Shown here: piece after piece, positions 40,815 through 48,566 of the stretch
Position numbering within the stretch: the stretch's first letter is position 1
Layout of the letters: each line of letters starts with the position of its first letter
Assembly: GCA_040218535.1 (NCBI GenBank)
Contig: JAVJRG010000012.1
Coordinates: forward strand, 558,001 to 622,000
Origin: Lacipirellulaceae bacterium
Lineage (GTDB): Bacteria; Planctomycetota; Planctomycetia; Pirellulales; Lacipirellulaceae
Direction of reading: 5' to 3'
DNA length: 64,000 bases
Position numbers and translations under genes: made by a program
Notes under the pieces: generated by a model
What the model saw: the letters and a program-made list of their open reading frames with translations, nothing else
Told to the model about the DNA's origin: nothing
The model's database searches: none

Positions 40815-40882
40815 CTAGCCCGCGAGCTACGCCTCGCGCGGAAATCTCAAAGTCTCCGTGCGAGGCGTAGCTCGCGGGCTAG
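40815..40882. repeat. Perfect 23-bp inverted repeat in a divergent promoter region
   Basis: CTAGCCCGCGAGCTACGCCT (first 20 of 23 bp, 40815-40837) has its exact reverse complement at 40860-40882, with a 22-base loop. Each arm folds on itself (GCGAG-ctac-GCCTCGC). It lies between divergent CBM9-like and HDOD genes. Confidence 0.9.
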
Positions 40883-41011
40883 AGGACATGCGATTGGTGA
40901 TGCGATTGTAGGGCTTGTGCTAGCAGTAGGGCCGAGTTCTTCCCGCTGCGTGAGCTATGTTTCTATAGCCCTTCGTTTCCTGATTCGACGTCCCCTGATT
41001 CGATACTCTCT

Positions 41012-41035
41012 CCGGCGGTGCGTAGCACCGCGGCT
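41012..41035. repeat. Hairpin repeat upstream of the HDOD gene
   Basis: CCGGCGGTGCGTAGCACCGC then GGCT; stem GGTGC/GCACC. It is the counterpart of 2049-2074 with a covarying stem (CT/AG replaced by TG/CA). It ends 12 bp before the HDOD start codon. Confidence 0.7.
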
Positions 41036-41047
41036 GTATCCAACGAC

Positions 41048-42664
41048 ATGTCTGCTGCCACTGCTACGAAACAAACGAATCCCCAGCTTGCAGCGCTTGT
41101 CCAGCGAAGTTCTGCGCTTTACACGCTTCCGGCAGTCGCCTCGGAAGTCTTGCGACTGACTGAAAGCCCTAAGGTGGATGCCCAGGCGCTCAAGGAGTGC
41201 ATCGAGCGCGATCCGGCTCTCACAGCCAAAGTGCTGCGGGTAGTCAACAGCTCGATGTTTGGTCTGTCGAGGGGCGTGAGCGATCTCAACCAAGCGGTTG
41301 CACTTTTGGGCGTGAAGCCGCTGAAACTGCTCGTACTGGGCTTCTCACTGCCAGAGAACTTATTCGCCAATGTTGCTGCGGAGGAGCTGCAATGGTATTG
41401 GCGGACGACTTTAGCACGTGCGGTAGCTGCTCGGGAAATCAGCGAACAAGTCTTTCAGAAGAACGGTAACGATGCTTTTCTTGCCGGACTGATGCAAGGA
41501 ATTGGCATCCTCGCTTTGCTGGGTGAACTCAAAATAACTTATGCGGAGTTCATTCGACGCGTGATCGCCGAGCAAGGCGACCTGAGTGATATTGAAAGAG
41601 TAGCTCTAGGTTTCGATCATCGTGACCTGACAGCCGCACTCTTGAGCCAGTGGCGGCTTCCTCAGGAATTAGCCGAGGCAATTCGCCAACCGCGAATCGT
41701 TGCCGTACTTGCCCGCGGCACCGACGATGCTCATCGCTTGCGGCAATCGGTTCACTTGGGCGACTTGCTCGCTCAGTTGGTTTCCCAACGTCGAATCAAA
41801 GTCTTACCGGAGTTGCTCGAAGCGGCAGATGCTTACGCTGGTTTGAATCGCGACCAACTCAACGGATTCGTCGCTACGCTGCAGGAGCATGTTGAACAAC
41901 TCGCCGATGTGCTGTCTGTGGGATTGGCGGACCAAGAGAACTATTTGGAGATCGTGGCTGAAGCTCATGAACGACTCGGCAGGGTTGCTGAAGAGTCCTC
42001 GAAGGAACATGGCCCATTCAACGCTTGCGACGAACTAGGTAAGGCGGAGCTCGCCAGCAAAACCGCGTTGCTGCAGTCCGCGGTAGCCACGGCGACCGAG
42101 AGCGTTGCTAACGAAAATGACTCCGAACAATCTGAGGAGCAAGCGTCCGCCGAGCGTAGAAAGCAAACTGCGAATCCCCCATGTGCTGATCATCCGGAGG
42201 TGACCGGGCGACGGTTTGAGGACAGACTCACGCTTGCCGTCGGACAATGTCGCGCAGCACGCCAACCCTTAAGTGTTATTCACATCGCGGTAGAGGCCTC
42301 ACCGAGTCTGACGGCCAAGACAAAGAGCGTTCTCGACCAAGTCTTTGATGCGGTCTGTGAGCAGATCGATCACGAGGGTCGTGATTTTGGAGCGGTACAG
42401 CCGGCAACCCGTGCGGTTGTCCTGCCAGATTGCGATCGTCGTGAAGCCATCCAGCTCGCTCACGAAGCGAACAATCGACTTCGCACCGTACTCCAACGCT
42501 TGGCCTCTTCCGGAAAACTTCCGCCTTGTACCGTGAGCGCTGGCGTCGCAACGGTTGCTCTCGTGCCAAAGAACTTTCCCCCAACGGCGTTGCTAGAAAC
42601 GGCTCAACGCTGCCAAGCTGCCGCCCAAACGGCGGGGACGGTCAAGAGTTTGGAGATTTGCTGA
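41048..42664 (+). CDS. HDOD-domain protein with degenerate GGDEF-like domain
   Basis: A 538-residue protein from ATG 41048. Residues ~15-210 form an HDOD domain: LPAVASEVLRLTESPKVDAQ, IERDPALTAKVLRVVNSSMF, VSDLNQAVALLGVKPLKLLV. HDOD proteins lack HD phosphodiesterase residues and act in signalling. A charged linker follows, then a C-terminal nucleotide-cyclase-like fold (FEDRLTLAVGQCRAARQPLS ... VSAGVATVALVPKNFPPTAL) in which the GGDEF signature is replaced (AVQPATRAVVLPD), so it probably does not make c-di-GMP. The upstream in-frame codons run through a hairpin repeat and are excluded. Confidence 0.85.
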   Translation: MSAATATKQTNPQLAALVQRSSALYTLPAVASEVLRLTESPKVDAQALKECIERDPALTAKVLRVVNSSMFGLSRGVSDLNQAVALLGVKPLKLLVLGFSLPENLFANVAAEELQWYWRTTLARAVAAREISEQVFQKNGNDAFLAGLMQGIGILALLGELKITYAEFIRRVIAEQGDLSDIERVALGFDHRDLTAALLSQWRLPQELAEAIRQPRIVAVLARGTDDAHRLRQSVHLGDLLAQLVSQRRIKVLPELLEAADAYAGLNRDQLNGFVATLQEHVEQLADVLSVGLADQENYLEIVAEAHERLGRVAEESSKEHGPFNACDELGKAELASKTALLQSAVATATESVANENDSEQSEEQASAERRKQTANPPCADHPEVTGRRFEDRLTLAVGQCRAARQPLSVIHIAVEASPSLTAKTKSVLDQVFDAVCEQIDHEGRDFGAVQPATRAVVLPDCDRREAIQLAHEANNRLRTVLQRLASSGKLPPCTVSAGVATVALVPKNFPPTALLETAQRCQAAAQTAGTVKSLEIC

Positions 42665-42670
42665 TTAGGG

Positions 42671-43876
42671 CTATTGGCTCTTGGCTGATAGCTCATGGCC
42701 AAGCAACTCATCACAGAGTCTCACTGCTGCTTCGAGCTGGTTCGATTCGAGTTCTTCTGCCAAGCGCGTCAGCCCGGTTGATTGTCGCTGGGTGAAAGGA
42801 ATAGGCTCGTTCGCTTCTGGCGCGAACGGAATCAGGCGCTCGATGATTTCTTCGATGAGCTCCGGAATTCCTTCGCCGGTCAGTGCGGAGACTAGTAGCT
42901 CGGGCCTCCAGGCCTGAGTCGATTCGCCGAGCTTGTCACACTTATTGAGTACCACTAAAGGTGAACCAGCAAGAGGTTGCCCCACAAGCTGATTGACTTC
43001 GCTAGCAACAGTCTGCTCGAATTCACTGTCTCCTACCGACATCGCACTGTCCACTTCTTCAACCCACAGCACCAAGTCAGCAGCGGCAATCGTTTCGCGA
43101 GCCAGCGCGATCCCTGCCGCCTCGAGCGGCTCGCCGGTTTCTCTCAATCCGGCCACGTCGAACAGGGCGACAGGCCAACCTTCCAACGCAGTAACTGAAG
43201 AAACCACGTCGCGGGTTGTGCCGGGCTGGTCATAAACGATTGCCCGTTGGTATCCCACCAATGCATTGATAAGGCTACTCTTGCCGACGTTAGGTCGCCC
43301 GGCAATCACAACACGCCAGGGCTTGGTGAGGTGCAAGCCGAACGGGATGCGTGCGATGAGGTGGTTGACGCGTTCGAGGGCTTCAGATCCCTCGCCGGAA
43401 TCGATCAATTGTTGGATTCGTTGGATCTCGTTTCTTAAGGCTCCCCCGTGCTGCTGAAGCAGCACGGCCGAAGTTTTTAGGGTGGTTGCTTCGACGAGGG
43501 CGATTTTGGCTTCGGCGGTGATTTTGTCGGGGGTTTGTCTTTCGAGCCATTGCTGCCAGGGAATAGTTTCGCAATCCGCTTCTGCGAAGTGACCGATGAT
43601 GCGTTCGACTGCTGCGGGGCCGCCGTGGCAATGGACTTCGATCTCTGCCTGTGAGGTTCGACAGACGATCGCTTCTTCGCGGTGATTGTTGGCGTCTCGC
43701 CAGTGGCCAAAGACGATTCGGTTAATTTCCTGTTCGCGGATTCGTCGACCATTGGCCGCCGCGAAGCGGGCGTCAATCGCTACCATTGCCTGCTCGCCAC
43801 AAGCAATCACCACGGCTACGGCGCCGCGCCCTGGCGGCGTCAGGACGCTTGCCAAGTTCTCTAGGCTCTCGCTCAA
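42671..43876 (-). CDS. MnmE/TrmE-like GTPase, short form
   Basis: A 401-residue protein. The N-terminal VLTPPGRGAVAVV and AEIEVHCHGGPAAVERI match the formyl-tetrahydrofolate-binding domain of MnmE; the G domain has GRPNVGKSS (~193-201), PGTTRDVV, DVAGLRE and NKCD. The final FCIGK motif with the catalytic cysteine of true MnmE is absent: the protein ends LCDELLGHELSAKSQ. It may be a paralogue with another role rather than the tRNA wobble-uridine enzyme. The likely start is TTG at 43876, overlapping the coaX stop as TTGA; no ATG in frame lies near the conserved N-terminus. Confidence 0.75.
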   Translation of the reverse strand: MSESLENLASVLTPPGRGAVAVVIACGEQAMVAIDARFAAANGRRIREQEINRIVFGHWRDANNHREEAIVCRTSQAEIEVHCHGGPAAVERIIGHFAEADCETIPWQQWLERQTPDKITAEAKIALVEATTLKTSAVLLQQHGGALRNEIQRIQQLIDSGEGSEALERVNHLIARIPFGLHLTKPWRVVIAGRPNVGKSSLINALVGYQRAIVYDQPGTTRDVVSSVTALEGWPVALFDVAGLRETGEPLEAAGIALARETIAAADLVLWVEEVDSAMSVGDSEFEQTVASEVNQLVGQPLAGSPLVVLNKCDKLGESTQAWRPELLVSALTGEGIPELIEEIIERLIPFAPEANEPIPFTQRQSTGLTRLAEELESNQLEAAVRLCDELLGHELSAKSQ

Positions 43877-44733
43877 GATTCGCTCGCTTTGTTGATCGCC
43901 GCCCAAATCCCAGAGAGCGTTAGCGCCGGCTCTAGTCGAAGATCGAAGCCGTCGAGTTCGAGGTATTCTCTCAAGTGGCGAGAGTCGCCACCGGTGAGAT
44001 AGACCTTGCTCGCATGGCCGCAACCTTCGTCTTGCAACCATTCGCCGGCCTTCAAAACAAGCTCTTTGATGGCACCAACCGCCCCCCAAAAGAGCCCGGC
44101 AGAAATCGCGGCGCTGGTATTCCTACCAACCGAGGGCGGTGCCGAACCGTCAATCTCCAGCGACACTTCAGGAAGCGATGCGGTCCCGGCATGGAGGGAC
44201 TGGCTCGCTAGTCGAATGCCCGGAAGAATCGCCCCGCCGCGGAAGTTTCCCTCGGCATCGACCGCATCCACTTTGATGGCAGTGCCCACATCAACGACGA
44301 TCGCCGATTCGTGCGCTGGCCGCAGGCGATTAACCGCGACGGCATTCAAGAGTCGATCGATGCCGACCTTCTCCGGAAATTCAACGTCAATCGCCAAGGG
44401 AAGATCGTCGAACGTCAAAGCCTGTAAAGGTCCAACGCCTGCACGTTTCAAGCCAAGCTGCAGATCCCCAAGCGTTGGCGGATGGACCGAACCAACCGCA
44501 CATGCAAGTTCCTCGCACTCACTCTGATCGATGCCAAATTTCTCGAAGGTCGTGCGAACTTCGCTCAGCCAAACTTTGACCGGGCGGTCGCGATGAGGCA
44601 CCGCGATGAACTCCTCAGGCTGTGCCAGGGGCGGCGCGGCTATCGGTAACAGTGTCTGGGGCTTGTCCGTGCAGCCCGTAGCGTTGCGAAACAAACCGAG
44701 CTTGATGCGCGAGCTGCCGACATCGATGGCCAA
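43873..44733 (-). CDS. coaX: Type III pantothenate kinase
   Basis: A 286-residue ASKHA-fold kinase catalysing the first step of coenzyme A synthesis. MAIDVGSSRIKLGLF is the phosphate-binding motif, FPEKVGIDRLLNAVAV carries the pantothenate-binding GxDR, and IVVDVGTAIKVDAVDAEG with GGAILPGIRLASQSL are the later conserved loops. The usual GTATTxD reads GTAIKVD here. It is followed by the MnmE-like GTPase with overlapping stop/start. The 60 bp upstream are a 'tcagtgttcagttctcagtg' repeat. Confidence 0.85.
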   Translation of the reverse strand: MAIDVGSSRIKLGLFRNATGCTDKPQTLLPIAAPPLAQPEEFIAVPHRDRPVKVWLSEVRTTFEKFGIDQSECEELACAVGSVHPPTLGDLQLGLKRAGVGPLQALTFDDLPLAIDVEFPEKVGIDRLLNAVAVNRLRPAHESAIVVDVGTAIKVDAVDAEGNFRGGAILPGIRLASQSLHAGTASLPEVSLEIDGSAPPSVGRNTSAAISAGLFWGAVGAIKELVLKAGEWLQDEGCGHASKVYLTGGDSRHLREYLELDGFDLRLEPALTLSGIWAAINKASES

Positions 44734-44797
44734 AAGAGTGTTCAGTGTTCAGTTCTCAGTGTTCAGTTCGACAGGTCGTTAGCTCTTCCGCCAAAAT

Positions 44798-45793
44798 TCA
44801 ATCCGGTGACTCAGCGAGAACGGCGTAGGTTCGATTCATCAGCTCATTGAGCCCTTCGCCTGTCACGGCTGAGAATTTCAGCACTTCCTTGCTGATTGCT
44901 TGAGCCAGCTTGGCCTGAACTTCCTCTGCCTCGGGGAGTTCACACTTGCTGACAGCAACGATCTCTGGGCGGCTGGCCAGATCGACATCGTAGCTTTCGA
45001 CCTCTTTGCGAATCGCCTGATAGTTCTCTATAGGGTCGGTACCATCCACAGGAGCCGGTTCCACTAGGTGAACCAACACACGTGTTCGCTCAACGTGACG
45101 GAGGAACTCATGGCCCAGCCCTGCCCCCTCGGCGGCACCTTCGATCAGGCCGGGAATGTCCGCCATGACCAAGGTGCGATCCATGTCGATCTGCACGATA
45201 CCGAGGTTGGGAATCTTGGTCGTAAACGGGTAGTCGGCGATCTCTGGCCGGGCCCTGGAAACGCGGCTGAGCAGCGTGCTTTTACCGGCGTTGGGCTTGC
45301 CTAGCAATCCGACGTCGGCAATCACCTTCAGCTCGAAGGTTAGCCGACGCGATTCTCCCTCGCCGCCACGCGTGAACTCGCGTGGTGCTTGATTGGTGGA
45401 CGACTTGAACCGGGTATTCCCCTTGCCCCCTTTGCCACCGCGTGCAGCAACAACTTGCTCTTCGTCGGCGGCCAAATCCTTGAGAACGAAGTCGCCTTTC
45501 TCATCAATGACAACCGTGCCGGGAGGCACGCGGATGATCAGGTCGTCAGCATTCGCACCGTGACGATTCGAGCCCTGCCCAGGTGTGCCGCTCTTGGCAC
45601 GCCAATGCTTGCGATGGATGAGCTCAGAAAGACTGTCGACCCCGGCTTGCGCAACAACGATCACACTCCCACCGTTGCCTCCATCACCTCCGTCAGGGCC
45701 GCCACGAGGGACGAACTTCTCACGACGAAAGCTCAGGCAGCCATCACCCCCACGGCCCGCTTCGACATCGACAGTGACTCGGTCTATGAACAT
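44798..45793 (-). CDS. obg: Ribosome-associated GTPase Obg/CgtA
   Basis: A 331-residue protein needed for large-subunit assembly and stress control. The Obg fold with glycine-rich loops is intact (FIDRVTVDVEAGRGGDGCLS, GGPDGGDGGNGGSVIVVA), and the G domain has GKPNAGKSTLL, DIPGLIEGAAEGAGLG and SKCELPEAE in the NKxD position. The C-terminal OCT domain of many Obg proteins is missing; the chain ends soon after the G domain, which is common outside Firmicutes. It lies downstream of rpmA, the usual partner. Confidence 0.95.
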   Translation of the reverse strand: MFIDRVTVDVEAGRGGDGCLSFRREKFVPRGGPDGGDGGNGGSVIVVAQAGVDSLSELIHRKHWRAKSGTPGQGSNRHGANADDLIIRVPPGTVVIDEKGDFVLKDLAADEEQVVAARGGKGGKGNTRFKSSTNQAPREFTRGGEGESRRLTFELKVIADVGLLGKPNAGKSTLLSRVSRARPEIADYPFTTKIPNLGIVQIDMDRTLVMADIPGLIEGAAEGAGLGHEFLRHVERTRVLVHLVEPAPVDGTDPIENYQAIRKEVESYDVDLASRPEIVAVSKCELPEAEEVQAKLAQAISKEVLKFSAVTGEGLNELMNRTYAVLAESPD

Positions 45794-45796
45794 TCG

Positions 45797-45893
45797 AGAG
45801 GCGAGGGGTTAGGGGCGAGGGGCGAGAACTTGAAGACGCTTCGGAAGCGAAGTACTCGCCTCTCGTCTCTGGCCTCTCATCCCTCAAAGAAAA
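45797..45893. repeat. Inverted 'cccctcgcc' phrase repeat between rpmA and obg
   Basis: The left part reads 'gaggcgaggggttaggggcgaggggcgag' and the right part 'ctcgcctctcgtctctggcctctcatccctc', the same words in reverse complement. Relatives lie at 4064-4092 and 17990-18019. Confidence 0.7.
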
Positions 45894-45923
45894 AGGGATG
45901 CCACCGCACGCGGCGCATCCCTT
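45885..45923 (-). terminator. Intrinsic terminator after rpmA
   Basis: On the minus strand AAGGGATGC, a ~13-base loop, GCATCCCTT and then TTTCTTTGAG. It lies ~43 bp beyond the rpmA stop, so obg may need its own promoter in the following ~90 bp. Confidence 0.8.
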
Positions 45924-45948
45924 GGATTACGTATGGTTGAGCTGGAAC

Positions 45949-45968
45949 GGCTAAGCCGCAAGCGGCTA
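45949..45968. repeat. Hairpin repeat supplying the rpmA stop codon
   Basis: GGCTAAGCCGCAAGCGGCTA. Read on the minus strand its first three bases are TAG, the rpmA stop. The same arrangement occurs at rpmJ (61006-61028). Confidence 0.8.
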
Positions 45969-46241
45969 CGATTTAACGACCACGCCTGCGACTTGGTCTG
46001 CGGCAAGGACGCTAATGCGGCGGCCCTTGCGGTCGAACTTTACGTGGCCTTCAACCAGGGCGAACAGGGTGTAGTCGTTACCTTGCCCGACACCCTTACC
46101 AGGATGCACCTTGTTACCGAGCTGGCGAATGAGAATGTTGCCGGGCATGACATGCTCGCCACCAAACTTCTTTACGCCACGGCGTTGTGCGTTGGAATCG
46201 CGACCGTTACGGCTCGAGCCTTGTCCCTTTTTATGTGCCAT
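45966..46241 (-). CDS. rpmA: Ribosomal protein bL27
   Basis: A 91-residue large-subunit protein whose N-terminus reaches the peptidyl transferase centre. [24 protein letters not shown] is the standard start, with [20 protein letters not shown] and [12 protein letters not shown]. The stop codon TAG lies in a dispersed hairpin repeat. No rplU (bL21) gene is found upstream, although rplU-rpmA-obg is the common order; the upstream 248 bp appear non-coding. Confidence 0.97.
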   Translation of the reverse strand: MAHKKGQGSSRNGRDSNAQRRGVKKFGGEHVMPGNILIRQLGNKVHPGKGVGQGNDYTLFALVEGHVKFDRKGRRISVLAADQVAGVVVKS

Positions 46242-46489
46242 CTGAATTCACCTCGCAGTTAAAACTGCTGTCTTGTCTCTTAGTTTGGAAACTTACTGCC
46301 CGTGAGGGAAAATTCTTTCGAGCCCCAAATTTTAGCAGGGTTGGCGGGGGTGGGCAAGTGCTGGAAAACAAGCGTTTCGGGCTACCAGATTAGCTGCACA
46401 AGACTACTTATCGCTTAGTACTATAATAGTAATGACAGTATTAGCTAGACCATGTCATTTACCGACACCTTCTCGACGGAAACGATGCG

Positions 46490-46717
46490 ATGCACCCAGC
46501 ACTAGGCCAACTCACCCAGCTACCTGTCGCTGAGCGTCTTGAGATCGTTCACGAACTGTGGGATAGCATTGCAGAATCGAAAGAGCAACTTTCAGCAGAA
46601 CAATGGCACCGTGAAATCGCTACCGCCAGACTTGCGGAGCTGGAAGGACGGGAAGAGGAAGAGGGACTTACTCGTGAGCAAGTTTGGGAACAGGTAGATC
46701 AACGACGTGGCTCATAG
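46490..46717 (+). CDS. Antitoxin, addiction-module (TIGR02574-like) family
   Basis: A 75-residue protein: LPVAERLEIVHELWDSIAES, EQWHREIATARLAELEGREE, REQVWEQVDQRRGS. This 'LsvaeRleivxxLWdSI' start and the Trp-containing end match the small antitoxins paired with RelE/ParE toxins in planctomycetes and cyanobacteria. The toxin gene begins inside its last 11 bases. Start ATG 46490 fits the family length; no strong Shine-Dalgarno sequence is seen. Confidence 0.85.
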   Translation: MHPALGQLTQLPVAERLEIVHELWDSIAESKEQLSAEQWHREIATARLAELEGREEEEGLTREQVWEQVDQRRGS

Positions 46718-47012
46718 GCTGATCTTTCATCGCGAGATCCCCGCTGATCTCTCAAATGCACTCGACTACTACGAGCCCATTTCGCTTGAGCTCGCCAACA
46801 ACTTTCGCCGTTCGGTCGATCGAACTCTAAATCATTTATCGAGTAGCCCAGAGATCTATCCACTGGATGTCGTCCCGATCCGCTTCGCAAAAGTCCAGCG
46901 ATTTCCTTACCTCATCTTCTTTGCTGCCAGAAAGGATATTGTCCTTGTGTTGGCAGTACTACATGGATCAACCGATCCTTCGAAGTGGCGTTCGCGGTTG
47001 GAGGGCCAATGA
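46707..47012 (+). CDS. RelE/ParE-family toxin
   Basis: A 101-residue protein starting at GTG 46707. HREIPADLSNALDYYEPISL and LANNFRRSVDRTLNHLSSSP are the two N-terminal helices, and IRFAKVQRFPYLIFFAARKD and IVLVLAVLHGSTDPSKW the C-terminal strands with the catalytic or contact residues of this superfamily. It overlaps its antitoxin by 11 bases. Its stop overlaps the next gene as ATGA, an unusual three-gene chain. Confidence 0.85.
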   Translation: MAHRLIFHREIPADLSNALDYYEPISLELANNFRRSVDRTLNHLSSSPEIYPLDVVPIRFAKVQRFPYLIFFAARKDIVLVLAVLHGSTDPSKWRSRLEGQ

Positions 47013-47260
47013 TCCACCGCCCGCTGGAAGACTGGGAATACCCCGACCCCGACGAAGAGGACGATCTCGACGAGGACGCCACCGCCACGCGGCCTTGCCC
47101 GACTTGTGGCACTGAGGTCTATGAAGACTCGCAACGCTGTGCGGTGTGTGGCGAGTACGTGACGTTTCCCAACCCTGCCCTGGAAGGTTGGCCTTGGTGG
47201 GCTGCAGCGCTGGGGCTGGTGGGGATCGTCGCCGTGATTCTGGCGATGGCTGGGGGATGA
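47009..47260 (+). CDS. Zinc-ribbon membrane protein
   Basis: An 83-residue protein, MIHRPLEDWEYPDPDEEDD, with an acidic N-terminus, a zinc ribbon CPTCGTEVYEDSQRCAVCGE (four cysteines) and a single C-terminal helix WWAAALGLVGIVAVILAMA. Start at 47009 because it overlaps the toxin stop as ATGA. Similar small proteins are frequent in planctomycetes; function unknown. The tight link to the toxin-antitoxin pair may be accidental. Confidence 0.75.
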   Translation: MIHRPLEDWEYPDPDEEDDLDEDATATRPCPTCGTEVYEDSQRCAVCGEYVTFPNPALEGWPWWAAALGLVGIVAVILAMAGG

Positions 47261-47337
47261 GCCGTGAGCCGCGAAGCGTTGGCTCGCAGGTAGACGCGTG
47301 TAGGAGTGCAACCTGACGGCTCTTGGACGGCAGAAAG

Positions 47338-48321
47338 TTACCGATAAATCCAGCGGTAGTTGACGCCTTCGTTGGCACCGTCGTAAAGATTGGCTTTGCC
47401 GGGGGGCGTGCCGAAGCGGATTTCGCCTTCGTCTTCCTCGTACTCATCGCCGGGTCGCCAGAAGTTCAACTGCAGCAGCTTGTGCGTAAACTCGCGACCG
47501 GTGGCGGGCGCGTCGCCCGCTTTGAAGGCGCCCTCGGGATCGTCCCAACGGTATGCGTTCGAGAGTCCCCGAACGTAGACGCTGAAGTAATCGGTGGTCG
47601 GGTCAACATCTTCCCACATGGCAACTCCCCACAAACCGCGGGCGTCGCGGCCCTCCTCGATGGGAAGCTTCTGCTGTGCCATCTGGGCGCTAGTGAGCAG
47701 TCGACCGGTCGAAAACTCGCGGCGTCGGATTGGCTCCAACGCAGCGGGAATCACGCGATCAAGGTACGCCTTGCGAATACGCTGGCCGGTCGCCTGATCA
47801 CGATCTTGCGTGCTGAGGATAAAGCTCGGCAGGAAACGAACGTCTTCGGTGCCTTGGCTTTCTGTGACGAACTCGCCATCCTCTTGCACTTTGGGGATCA
47901 GACCGGCACCCGTGTTGCGGACGCGGTAAACCATGTACCAAATCAGTTTTCGTTCGACGCCGCCTTCGCGGGTCGGCACATCCACGGCAAGCATCCGTAG
48001 TGGCTTGAAGGTAAGCTCCAGGCACCAAACGTCGTGGACGAAGGGCACGTCGGCAGCCATTTCGTAGAGCGTCCGGCTCACAGCCGTCGAAGCCGGATCC
48101 CACTGCAACGATTCGTCTGCTCGAAGGGACAACAGATCATGGATGGAAACGGCGTCCGCGCGTTCGACCTTCGGCGGAATGGTCGTCAGGATGCCTGGTG
48201 CAAACTTGGGGACGCTGCCAAAGGAATCGTCCTGAGCGAACGAGTGATCGCCGAACGCAGCAACGAGTGCGACGATCGCCCAGAACTTGAGCGAGAGAGA
48301 CTGAATACGATGGCGGTCCAT
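47338..48321 (-). CDS. Conserved exported protein of unknown function
   Basis: A 327-residue protein with signal peptide (LSLKFWAIVALVAAFGDHSFA). The mature part contains VWCLELTFKPLRMLAVDVPT, RKLIWYMVYRVRNTGAG, RFLPSFILSTQDRDQATGQR, GLWGVAMWEDVDPTTDYFSV and RGLSNAYRWDDPEGAFKAGD, a set of aromatic-rich segments I recall from planctomycete hypothetical proteins. No catalytic motif or anchor is recognised. The start MDRHRIQSL at 48321 gives a normal signal peptide. Confidence 0.75.
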   Translation of the reverse strand: MDRHRIQSLSLKFWAIVALVAAFGDHSFAQDDSFGSVPKFAPGILTTIPPKVERADAVSIHDLLSLRADESLQWDPASTAVSRTLYEMAADVPFVHDVWCLELTFKPLRMLAVDVPTREGGVERKLIWYMVYRVRNTGAGLIPKVQEDGEFVTESQGTEDVRFLPSFILSTQDRDQATGQRIRKAYLDRVIPAALEPIRRREFSTGRLLTSAQMAQQKLPIEEGRDARGLWGVAMWEDVDPTTDYFSVYVRGLSNAYRWDDPEGAFKAGDAPATGREFTHKLLQLNFWRPGDEYEEDEGEIRFGTPPGKANLYDGANEGVNYRWIYR

Positions 48322-48566
48322 GAACTGCTTCCAATAGTGAGCGGACGAGGCAAATAGCCCTGCTCTAGCAGTATAAATGGGCCGTCGGAGAGGGGCAAAC
48401 TTTTCCGCTCAGGGAAGTGGCCTCGGCGAGGGTCTCAGTCGCAGAGCAGTTTCAACCGTCACAATCGGAACGCAAAATCGCCTGCAACTCGGCTCGCTGG
48501 GGCATACAGGCGAAGCCGAGTCGCAAGCGGTGGGGGCGGTTCGGTCGGCGTTTCCTTGCTCAGCCG

